Shown piece after piece: positions 44,762 through 55,700 of a stretch of DNA of 64,000 bases. The notes below the pieces were generated by a model. It was not told the origin of the DNA and did not search any database. It worked only from the letters and a program-made list of their open reading frames with translations. The position numbers and the translations under genes are program-made. Numbering within the stretch: the stretch's first letter is position 1; the number at the start of each line of letters is the position of its first letter. Location: the NCBI GenBank assembly GCA_024195265.1, contig JAJLRJ010000006.1, positions 2,304,001 to 2,368,000 of the forward strand. The letters run 5' to 3'. The DNA comes from Dendrophyllia cribrosa. Lineage: Eukaryota > Cnidaria > Anthozoa > Scleractinia > Dendrophylliidae.

Positions 44762-47741
44762 ATGGCATCCACGTCGCAAAATACAAACAGCTTCTCTCAA
44801 ACAAGCCACAATATTAGAAAATCGACTGCAGATAAACTGAAATTATTCGAATCAATCCGCGGTAAAGAAGTTCATGGAACCCCGTTTTGGGACATAATTG
44901 TGATCACTGCTTTAGACGAAAGCCAGAAAGATGCATATGACATCCAACTACAGTCCAAACTTACCAGAGGAGAACTGCCTCGAGGCGTGAAGTATCATGT
45001 ATTTTATGATCCGCCTGGTCCCAAAATAGGCAACGGCGGATCTGTTCTCGTTACCATTGGTGATTTGTTGAAGATTTATGACAAGGAAGTTTTAATGAAA
45101 ACCAAGATAATCATGCTTCCAGCTGGGGGATACAGCCAGAGACTGCCTAACGCGAGCGTTCTCGGAAAAGCATTCAGCGCTCTTCCAGTTGGTACGTTTA
45201 TAAACTTTATGGTTGTTAAAACTAATATTGAACCTTTTTATACAAACAGCACACATTAATATAGATACAGTAAACTCACTTAAAACGGACACCCCTGTAA
45301 GGCGGACACCACTTTAAAGACGGACACCCCTGTAAGGTGGACACCCCTTTAAGGGGGGCACTTCTCTATAAAAGACGGACATCAATAAGTATAGGCTGGT
45401 TCTGGCTGAATTTTTAACTAAACTCTCTGTAAGGCAGACACCACTCTAAAGACAGACACTGCTATAAGGTGGACTCCCATGTAAAGCAGACACCCCTGTA
45501 AAGGGGACACCCCCTGTAAGGGGGACACCTCTCTAAAGACAGACATCAATAATTATAGGCTGATTCTGGCCAAATTCGTAACTAAACTCTCTGTAAGGCG
45601 GACACCAAAAAACTGATCCGAAGCTGTCTGGCTTAGACAGATGTCACTGTAAAGGTGATAATATTATGTAACAGTTTATGGAGGTGCATGTAGTTAACAC
45701 TGACATCAGTGTGTCAATTCCATACTGATTCATTGTTATTATCAGAGCACTGTATTTGCATACCAACATATTTAAAAGTGAAATAAAATCCATTTTTTCT
45801 ATTGGTAGGTGATCCTCCATATCAAGTGCTTGAACTCCAGCTTGCTATGTTTATAGATCTTCCTTCACGGATGAATCCTGGTATTTTTGTGGTTGCATCA
45901 GATTGCCTTGAGCTGTTCAACAGTGAAGGAGATTGGTCTCTTACAAAACCAGGCTTCACTGCACTTGCCCACCCTTCCCCAATTAATATTGGTACAACTC
46001 ATGGTGTATTTGTGCTTGCTGATCATGATGAGGTAATAATTATCTTATTATAAATACTGTATTTACTTGAAAAAATGCTGCCTCTGACTGAGTGCCTTCC
46101 CCAAGTAAGCACTGCACATTAATTATAACAGCAAAAATATTGATTTGCATTGCCCTTGAATTAGGCTAAACCTAAACTTGAAAGATATTATGGTACACTA
46201 TATTTTTAGGAAAGGCCTATAGAAGCCAAATTTTTTATATGTCTCATCTCCCCCACTGCCCCCCCTTCCCTGCCCCCCCCTCCCCTGCCCCCCCCCTCCC
46301 CTGCCCCCCCCTCCCCTGCCCCCCCCTCCCCTGCCCCCCCTCCCCTGCCCCCCCCCTCCCCTGCCCCCCCCCCCCCTCCCCTGCCCCCTTCAGCTTAACA
46401 TTGATAGGTGCATAGTAACAATAGTTGATCTAAGGTTCGAGCCAGAGGTAGGGCAACCATGACATCCCCCCCCCCCCCACTCCCAACCTCCACTGTGTTC
46501 AAATGGGTCCCTGGGACATCCAAGAGCTTCCACTTTTTGCCGAGACCTCAAAGAATCTCTGCCACAAAATGCCACAAAAAATGCCATGCTAAACACTTTG
46601 AGAGCACACGGAATCCTAGAACATGGAGTCCTAGCACATGCGCACATGCCAGATACTGCTGACCTAAGGGTGATTATTGATGCTACCTGTTGTTAACTCT
46701 GTTGAATACATTAAACTACATCTGTACATGAAAATAAGGCTAAAAAACCTCAAACTTTTTTACATCATTAATTTTTCACTACCCCTTCTTTTACTTCTGT
46801 CCTCTGTTTATTGAATTATAACCTTAAAGCATCTAATAGATAAGGTTATCAAAATAACTGACATATGATCTGCTTCTATTATTATTATTATTATTAGTGG
46901 TAGTCATAGTCATAGTAGTCAATTTATTATAAATGAAATAATTTTCAAGGTAATAATAATTATTTTAAAAAGGTTTAACAAGTATCATTAATTTTATCTT
47001 CTAAAACTTTGCGATGTGATTTTGTTATTTAGAATGAATGCCCTGTTGCTGAGACAACATGTAGGAAATTCCTTCACAAACCATCAATAGAAGTTATGAA
47101 AAACCATGGAATCGGTTTTCTTCTCAATGGACGGGAACATGTTTATACCGACAGTGCCTATTTTGTTGACTGGAACACAGCCAAGAGTCTCTATGACTTT
47201 TCCGATGAAATCAAACCAATTGATTGTGAAATTGATGCCTACGGTGACTTTCTTCAAGCGCTGGGGCCCGAAGCATCTGCTGAGTATACTAAAAATGTTG
47301 CCAATGTTACAAAGGAGACATCATCATTGGTTGAAAAGAGGAAGAAGATATTTCAATTCTTGAAAGGAACGCAGCTGAATGTACTGCTGCTTAATGAGTC
47401 CAAGTTCTATCATATTGGTACTATCAAGGAATATATCCATCATTTCTGTAAAGATCCAGTTTTCAGGTGAGGATTTTCTGTTACCATGAGGTATTGAATG
47501 ACTTGTTTTCATGTATCTTAGAATGCCACATACAGTTGACTCTCTCTGAGCAACTTGACTCTTGTAAGTAACTGGCATTATAAATCCTGTGTGTCCAAGT
47601 TTCGTCCAAATCCCACACCCTAATCCGTGACTTTTGACTTCTTGTAGATTACATTACAAGTATGAAAACAAGCCACATAAAGAATGATGCAATTCTAAGC
47701 AAAACAAAAAACAATAAAAATGCCACTTTATTATTTTTTTT

Positions 47742-47775
<34 letters not shown>

Positions 47776-48866
47776 TGGGGTTAAACCAGAAAAACATTCT
47801 GTGGGGGTTGGGGGTGTAAGTCAGAATATTTTCTGGAACAATACAACGTTTTATTAAGCCTCTGTGTCACCTTGGATATCTTCATAGTCTCTTTTGTTGT
47901 TCATTTCAGGCATGAAAGCCATTTTCTCTCTGAAGTGATGGTCAAAAGGAATGGATTCAATGAGGAGAAAATTGCCATTGATCAAAGCTGCCTGATACAC
48001 TGTGACCAAACGCTGCCATCCACCATTGGAAAGCACACAGTGTTAGAATACTGTGTCATTAACACAGGATCTTCCATCGGCAACAACTGCATCATCAGCA
48101 ATGTGCCGATTCCTGCAGGGGTGCACATTCCTGATGACACTTTCATGACGACTGTCTGTGTTACATTTGGTGATGTGACAGGGTTGTATGTGACAGTTGT
48201 GTTTGGTGTTGGTGATAATGTGAAAAAGATGGCAAGATCAGATGACCTGCAGTATCTTAGCTTGCCTCTTGACAGAGTATTAACACTGCTGGATGTAAAG
48301 CAGGTATGGTTTAAAAGTATAAATACAGTCAAATCGGACACTTATAATGAATATGAACACCTCTCTATTGCAGGCAATTCTCTTGGTCCCAAAGATACAA
48401 ATTTCATACATTGCCTACCTATATAATAATGGACACTCAAGTCTATTCCTTTGGCGCCCATATTAAGGAGGTTTGAATACATTGAAAAAGTAATAAAAGT
48501 AATGAATGTGTACCAGTCTCCTAACAAACCATCATTATGTGTAGAGTGACAAAGGATGGGAAAAATAGCTAGGTAGATTTGATCATACATTTTAAATACT
48601 TCTCTTTGAATTTTTTGTAGGATTCAAATCAAGAGCTTGTAAGCTTGTGGCAAGTGAAGCTATTCCCAGTGTTTCACAGCTCTGGAGACTCCGTTCATCA
48701 TGCAATAAACATGATACATGCCCTTAAGAATGGAGACAAACTGGACAAAGGAGATTTTAAACCTGTGGGGAAACACCTTTCCATGGAGGATGTGTTATCA
48801 TTCAAGGACATCAAAGGAACTTTGGATATTAGGGAGAATTTACGGAGGACGATTTTAGGAACATAA
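44762..48866 (+). CDS. FPGT: Fucose-1-phosphate guanylyltransferase
   Basis: Exons 44762-45191, 45809-46032, 47033-47466, 47910-48303 and 48621-48866. Junctions are GT-AG and in phase, giving 575 residues (human about 590). The cytosolic enzyme makes GDP-L-fucose from GTP and fucose-1-phosphate in the salvage pathway, feeding fucosyltransferases. Key segments are PFWDIIVITA, the nucleotide-binding KIGNGGS (88-94), LPAGGYSQRLPNAS (119-132), a second-exon stretch with FVVASDCLELF, and a C-terminal part with beta-helix-like repeats (LIHCDQTL, VLEYCVINTGSSIGNNC). The start is the first ATG of the frame, followed by a Ser/Thr/Asn-rich N-terminus. No fucokinase domain is fused. Nothing suggests inactivity. 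Confidence 0.94.
45265..45613. repeat. Degenerate gcggacacc repeats in FPGT intron 1
   Basis: Many variants of gtaaggcggacacccc in tandem, with a longer segment (caataa(g/t)tataggctg(g/a)ttctggc) present twice. The start tacagtaaactcac and the ggacac theme relate it to the pogo-like MITE at 32785. Confidence 0.65.
46258..46391. repeat. CCCCTGCCCCCCCCT minisatellite in FPGT intron 2
   Basis: About nine units of 13-16 bases made of ctcccctg and C runs of varying length. Confidence 0.9.
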
Positions 48867-49965
48867 ACCAGGAGACAGCCATTTCTAGTGTCTAAAATAT
48901 AAACAACTAAAAAAAACCAGTTTTGTATTAATTTTGGTAATCTTAGTTAGGAAGAATTTCCATTATAGGAAACTGTAAAATGAATTTTTAGGGTTAAAGT
49001 AATATCAAATTGCATTAATTGTTGTATACTATACATATTTTTTGGAGGGGGCAGGTATTGAGCACTTAAATTAACACATAAAATGTGGTCCATGGTAACC
49101 TAAGGATGCTCGACAGGGTTTTCAGCTGTACATGTGTGACTTGCACTTGTCATGCATGGATGCACATGTCAGCTGATTTTCCTGTCAAAAAGGTAGCATG
49201 CATACCATAAAATCTCTATTAAGCCCCCCCTTTTATAAGCCACCCCTCTTTAGAAGAAGAAATTTATTATGCCCCTCCTCTCTTTTGAGCCACCCTCACC
49301 CCTCCCCCTTTAGAAAAAATACACTCCATGTGAACTAAAGTACGGAACTATGATTTATTCACGTCTTGATAAAGTGGCTTTTGTTATTGGTATAAACCAG
49401 GTACAAACCATTATATAAAGAAAAATAATGTATAATGTAATAATTATTGTAACATTAGAGTTTAATCCTGAGATTACAATGCTCGAATAGTTCGTATCAT
49501 TATATCCTGATAACTGTACATCATGCTGCATTTTGTTAAATCAATAAGCCCCCCTCTCTAATAAGCCACCCCTCGAATACCAACCGAGTGACTTAATAGA
49601 GATTTCATGGTAGCTTACCGGATACGAGAATACAATGTAAAATCACGCGAACAGGAAATAGAACATGCCATTTGCTTGGTAACCTATCCTGATTTTTTTC
49701 TATACAAGCAATATTATGTATTTTCTTTGAGAAAAATTATATAGTGGATTTTCTCTTATCTGTAAACAGATGAGGTGTTAAAGGAAATAACTTGATTTGC
49801 ACTTGATAGATTTTTATCATATCACCAAAAAGAAAATACAATAGTGGTGCTTTCCAAAATGAGAATAAAAAAATATATAATATTATTGGTCACCAAATTA
49901 GTTTTAAAGTTACTGGTAATTTGCATAAAGTTTTTAACTTATAAGGTTATGTTCATTAAAATTAT
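48867..49965. other. FPGT 3' flank with a MITE
   Basis: No gene. The AT-rich 3' region of FPGT is followed by the MITE listed separately, then the 3' end of the DMAC2L gene. Confidence 0.5.
49203..49612. mobile_element. MITE with 20-bp terminal inverted repeats
   Basis: Left end taccataaaatctctattaa; right end is the complement with one mismatch (ttaatagagatttcatggta). The sub-terminal motif taagcc(a/c)ccc(c)tc repeats at both ends. No coding sequence. Confidence 0.85.
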
Positions 49966-52597
49966 TTATTTTTCAATCACACATTCAGGAAGTTTCATCT
50001 GTAATGTTGCAATTGCTTCTTCTCTCTGTTTTATGCCTGGTGTGTTAACAAGGTTGAGTTTTATAAGTTTTCTGAAAGAAAAAAAGAAGAGGATAAAGAA
50101 AGGATAAGACGTTAGTTGTACAGTCATGTTTGTGGATTTGTGGGTTCTCTAAGGGGAAGGGTCCTCAGGGTGGGTGCACTGAAGTTCAACAAGGGGCTGG
50201 AAGGAAAAGAACAACTCTTACTTTAACTCATGCAGTGGCGTGATATCTGATATCCCTCCACAGTTTCCAATATCCAACTGCTCCAAGGTTTCTTTCACAG
50301 GCAGAAGTTTGTTCATGTCAGTTACGTATCTACAGCTGTTTATGTTAAGCTGTTTAAGATGCTGCAGTCCAACTAAAAATAAATCAATAAACATGAAAGC
50401 TAAAAGAAAATACAAGCATAGTAGAAATTTGTTGACCAAACCCGAATAAATCAAATTTGTCACTAACTTAAACCAAAAAATTATTCAGTTTTCCATGCTT
50501 AACTTCATTGGAGAAGTTAGCCCTCGATAATGCAGAGTTTTAGTTATTGGAATTCTTTTGAAGAACAGACAGCAGAGAGAGATGAAGTGTTTAACTGAAA
50601 ATAGATTACAGTCCAATAAGAGTGAATTACATGTCATTATATAATAATTTACAATATATAATAAAACTATGCTAAGTAAATAGCCTAGTAAATACACTGT
50701 AATATCTAGATCAAAAAGCAATATTATCATGAGCTCAACAAGAATTAAATGTTAGAAGATTTTTCAAAATATAATTACCAAGATGCTGAAGGCCACCTGT
50801 GGTTACACAGATTCCTTTGGCATCAATCCCTTCTAATGCAAGTTTTCGTGATGGTCCGTCTGGTAATGCATTATAGTTCCACGTCCATTTATCAAGGTGC
50901 TTAAACTTCACTCCACCGCCACACCGCAACACCCATTCAGCTGCCACCCTGAATGATAATTCAACTTAACAGATTACTGGTATATTTATTTACAAACTAC
51001 TAGTGACAGTAAAGAGTTAGAATTTCCTTCTTGCTCATCGAAAATAACTGGATTGTTTTCCAAGAGGAGGGCTTAATAGTGCTTTTATGGTAAGAATAAG
51101 AATGCAAATAATGGACCATCAATTTTTTGTTTAAATGATTACCTGTCTGGACCAAATTCCTCTATTCTCCCTTCATCTACCCTATAAAATGATAAAATAC
51201 ACTTGGCATTATTTTTTCATAGTTGATGTTGATAGTTTTTAATTATAGTAGATGTTGACTGGTTTATTACATCCTGGAGTCAAAACCTTGAGTTGAGAAA
51301 ATGTACATGGTTCCAAAATCCTGAAATGCAATGTTGCTGGGAGGGGGCAGATTGACAAAGGGTTAGTAATCGGGGAAAGATAGAGTGACAAAATACTCTT
51401 GTGAGATGACGGGAAGTGGGAGAAAATAAATGGGGTAAAAAGTAGGAGTAAAAGGGACATGAAATGGAAAATTCATAAACTCTTTCCCATTTGTACAAAA
51501 TTGTAATTCATTCAAAATATTTATTTTTATGATGTCATATCGTACTTTGTATAGACAACATTAAAAGAACTCTTTACCTGTTAAACACGAAGTTTAGCCA
51601 CATATAAAATGATCTCTTCCCAATGCATTGAGTTATTCCTTTATGCCATAGCTTCCTGTTCAGTGCTGTTAAAGACTAAGATACAGGCACATGTATGTGA
51701 ACCAAGAACAGGAACAGGTACTTAAAATTTAACTCGGCATGTATCCAAGATGCAATGTTAGTTCAGGGGTAAATAAGTGATTTCAAACGCAGTACTCTCA
51801 AATATAAGTTATATGGGTCCATGTCACTGTTTGGGATATGGTTTTCAAACAGTTTAGTCAGGGATAGGGTATAGAAATCATTTGGTCTAGAATAGGGTAT
51901 CATTTACTGGGAAACCGATTTGTGGTATAAAGAATAAAATATCTAGAATAATGATAGTTTCTGGAAAATATTAAGTCTGGAATGGGATTTTCGGTGTCTA
52001 GTCTAGAATATGAGTCATGAGTCGAACTAAATTCAGCGAATTAAGTCCATGAGAAGTTCGACGTTTGTCTCAATTAAATTCAACGGACTCATTTGGATCG
52101 ACCAACACGTTCTATCCGTCTGGAGCAGACGGATAGAACGTGTTGAATTTGGTTCGTCTGAATTAAGTTCAACATTTGACCCAACAGAAGAAAATAATTA
52201 ATTTGGGTCGACCCAAACTGCAATTTAGTTGGACCCATGAAAAGTTCGACGTTTGTCCCATGCGTACCCTGCTTCGATTCCCCCAGGTATGGTATTAAGG
52301 GGTCTATATTTCCTTAGTGTTTGGTCAAATTTGCCATGTAGACAGTGTTTAATGCAACCAACTTTACCAGCAATTAAAAATTGGAGAAATGTCAGTTAAT
52401 ATTTCGCTTTGGTACCCATTGGGGAAACAGTTTCCCCTGAATCAACATTGCCTCCACTGACAAATTTATTTCCCCCTTTTCCCCTCTCAATCAATGAAAG
52501 AAACTTAATTAAGGGGATGGGGGGCTTTAAAGATAATTCAAATATTCTCTTAGAAGTTATTTTAAAGAATATCGAGACAATTTTCACTTACACTCAT
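49966..52597 (-). CDS. DMAC2L: DMAC2L / ATP synthase subunit s-like (factor B) protein
   Basis: Minus-strand exons 51665-51578, 51181-51143, 50948-50779, 50372-50222 and 50071-49966 agree in phase. I place the ATG at 52597-52595 in a first exon ending 52594, which uses a non-ideal donor (gtgtaa) two bases before a better gtaagt that would create a stop. Total 185 residues. The start and first donor are therefore uncertain. The family is a mitochondrial leucine-rich-repeat protein linked to the ATP synthase/complex I assembly group. Evidence: RSFYMWLNFVFNR, VDEGRIEEFGPDR, AAEWVLRCGGGVKF, a Trp-rich segment, and leucine repeats LKQLNINSCRYVTD and LEQLDIGNCGGISD. The N-terminus (TLNRKLWHKG) is basic and fits a mitochondrial presequence. 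Head-to-head with PNN. Confidence 0.85.
51812..52016. repeat. Partial copy of the poly-G-bounded MITE
   Basis: Matches the interior of copy 3 (tatggttttcaaacagtttagtc, ggtctagaatagggtatcatt) but lacks the G and C runs. Lies in DMAC2L intron 1. Confidence 0.6.
52104..52144. repeat. Perfect 18-bp hairpin with 5-base loop
   Basis: aacacgttctatccgtct, loop ggagc, then the exact complement. It sits in the middle of a larger region (about 52020-52265) with gttcgacgtttgt copies at both sides, probably a fold-back element in DMAC2L intron 1. Confidence 0.85.
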
Positions 52598-52760
52598 AAT
52601 ATCCAAATCATTTGCAACTCGCTCTCTTGTAAAATACGTTTTCTGCCTGGCGTATATTACTCCCTGTGAAAAACAACTGGTAGAGACTGGAACTAGTCGG
52701 TTGCTGACCGCTAAATATCACGGTCTCCATCAGCCACGAGACGACTGAAGAAGAACAAAG
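52598..52760. promoter_or_regulatory. Divergent promoter between DMAC2L and PNN
   Basis: Start codons are 163 bases apart in opposite directions, so the core promoters share this segment. No TATA box seen. Confidence 0.5.
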
Positions 52761-55700
52761 ATGGCGTCTGTAGCAGCGCTTCAACGTGACCTGGAAATAG
52801 CGAGGGAAGGGCTAAAATCCGTGGATGAAAACATTAAGAAACTTACTGGTAGAGATCCTTCGGAGTTTAGGTAAGTCACTACAGTAATTTTACGATCCAA
52901 ACTAGCCGAGGGAAGCACGTTTTATCCTTCCGAAAAATGAAATACAGGTAATGCATGCATTTACGCAGGGATTGTGAAAGCTGTTGTTGTTTGTATATCC
53001 TTTCTCGTTTTGTTAAAGAATCTAGTCGTAAGCGACAGTCTTTGGATTGCTTAAAATGTGAAAGCTCAAAAGGTGTTGATGCTGTGAAGAAACTGAAATG
53101 ACATGTAGTTTTCAATATACAGGTGTTTACCAACACCGCCCGTGGCCAGCTGGTTGATCGATCATCTGTCAGACTCTTCATGTTGATGTTGTCTCAATTA
53201 ATCATTCACGTACCGTTTCACGTGTGTTCAAATTGAAACTTTCCAGTTTTTTAGAATCATTTGGTCTTAATATTTGTCTGTGGAGAAAACCTAAATGGCA
53301 AGGTCTGGAGAACACCAGGCTGTATGAGTTACACCAAAAATCTTTGACGTCGGTTTCAAAAGGTAGTGGTGTACTGGCGTATTATTGCTGTGTTTGGCGT
53401 ATTCTGGTCTGTAAACATTGATCAGTCGGCATTGTGCAGTTAGCGTAAGCAGCTGGCATTTGGTGTGTGATTCTCTAGAATTTTACATGTATGAACAGTG
53501 GTGATATTTGACCTGTTTAACATGCCAGGTGTGCAAGACGTGAAGAGTCTGGGGACTAAATAAGCGTCATCCTCACGCCTAAAGATACTTTGAGTTTTTA
53601 ACGCAAGATTTAATATGTTGATTTAGATGTTAGCTTTTATAGAACTTTGCTGCTTGGCATAGATTATTAAAGCCTTCAGCTTATCTTCAGTGTGGAATTC
53701 ACACAGAATGTACACTGATAGGCCAGGGAACAGAGTAAGCTCATTGTATTCAGAATGTTCATGATGTTTTCATGGCGCTATCTTGATATTTGTTATTCAG
53801 ACCAGCGGCGGGGGCGACGTGTGATGTTGAAGAGGGACTTCTCAGAGAGGACCATGGGACAGGGACCAGCGGCAAAAAGACGCGATTCATCTGGTGCACA
53901 AGGAAGGTTAGTCTGCTTTACAGTGATTTGTTGTTTGCTTTAAAATCAAAACAGTTTCTCCAGAGCTCTCAGCAATTATTCATTCTTCTTGCTTAGCAGG
54001 ATATACATCCTACACAATCTACCTGCATATATGATATAATATTGTGAAATACAATGTTTGCTGTGTACCAAATGGCAATTTCATGGCCATTTTCCAGGTT
54101 TATTCAAGCCAAGAGAGCCTTTTATACCAAAAGCAAACAAAAAAATACTTCTTACTTTTACTGTTTTTGATAGCAATAGCGTAGTAACTTTAGTGCACTT
54201 TTAAACACCGCATCTGAAGATATTTAAAAATAAGTGGGTCATTTCCGAAATTTGGTCATACTCTATTTTATGTTGAGTGTTACTTGGAATTAAAAATTAA
54301 ACTTGTCTGTTTTTTTTTTTTATAATTCCACAGACTCTGGAGCCGAGTGGTAACCACAAGGACATCACAAGACAGGAACCGCCCTTCCTTGCGACTGGAT
54401 AGTGAAGGCGAAGAGGATGATGATGATGCTGACAAGGTGCAAATAGCGAATGCAATTACAGTGTACAGGCTTAACTTAGACTGCTAATAGTATCCATGTT
54501 CTCTGTTCTCATAACCTAAATGCCTCAGAATGTTTTGATAACATAAGACAAAAGAAACTGTTCATTATTTGTAGGAGTTAAGAGTTTCCTTGCAGCAGAA
54601 AAATAGTTTTATTTTCTTAATTCTTGATTTTGTTTTGATTTACATGTAGCCTGCTATCCAGTCTTCAGTTGTAGCTACACCGACACCATCTCGTCTCAAA
54701 AGAGATGTTATCACAAAAACAGATGACAAAACAAAGTCAAGGTGTGTTTAATCATTTAAATTTAATTTGTGTAATTCTCTCCCCACCCCATTCTCGAGGG
54801 TAAATACTTTATCTACCGTTCTAAGCTTAATAAATCTCCCCTCTCCATTAGTCTGTTTTCAGAAAAATGCAAGAGAACGTATCAAATTGAACGTTTTATT
54901 GCGAGAAGGAACAAAAAGCTTTTTCTTCACAACAAAAAATGGGAGCCCCTCCTCCCTCTTTTGAAACAATAGTTATAACTTTCTTTTGCTATACAAGCTA
55001 TAAGGGTTTAAGCATGTTAACAAATATTGTTAAGTGTAAGTATCGTTATGTACCGGTAAGTATTGTAAGTATTGATTTTGCAATAAGCGTAAGTATCGTA
55101 TTGTAAGTAGTGTAAGTACTGTACTGTAAGAAGTATATGTATTGTTTTGTAAGCAGCGTAAGTATCATATTGTAAGTAGTGTAAGTACTGTACTGTAAGA
55201 AGTATATGTATTGATTTGTAAGTAGTGTAAGCTTTGTTTGTGAAATAAAATCTTTCTTTATTAAAAAAAAAGGCAGTCGCTTACAGAAGTTGGTTACAGA
55301 TGAGATTCTGAACAGTGTTCGACTGTAAATTCAAATGGGATTTTGTGTAAGTGGTAACAAAGAGGGTGTTTGCACTATACTGAAACCCTTTGGACCGGTG
55401 TTTAACAAAACCGCGGTCTAAACCAATTTCAATCTAGCCAACCGTAATATTTAAACTCTATTTACTGTAAACAATGTCAAGAAAGGCATATAGCACAGAC
55501 TAGAAAAACATTTATCTACTTCAAATGACCCATTTATAAAAAGATGTGAAGGTCCAGCCCTTTAACTTGTGGCTTTTGGGATTCCCTTGCCGTCAGAATT
55601 TCCAATGACTTCCTTCTATTGGGGGGAGGTAGGGGGGGACACTCTGCACCCCAAGGTTTTGGGAACTGGCGAACCTTTGGAAAAACCTCAAAAAATTCTG

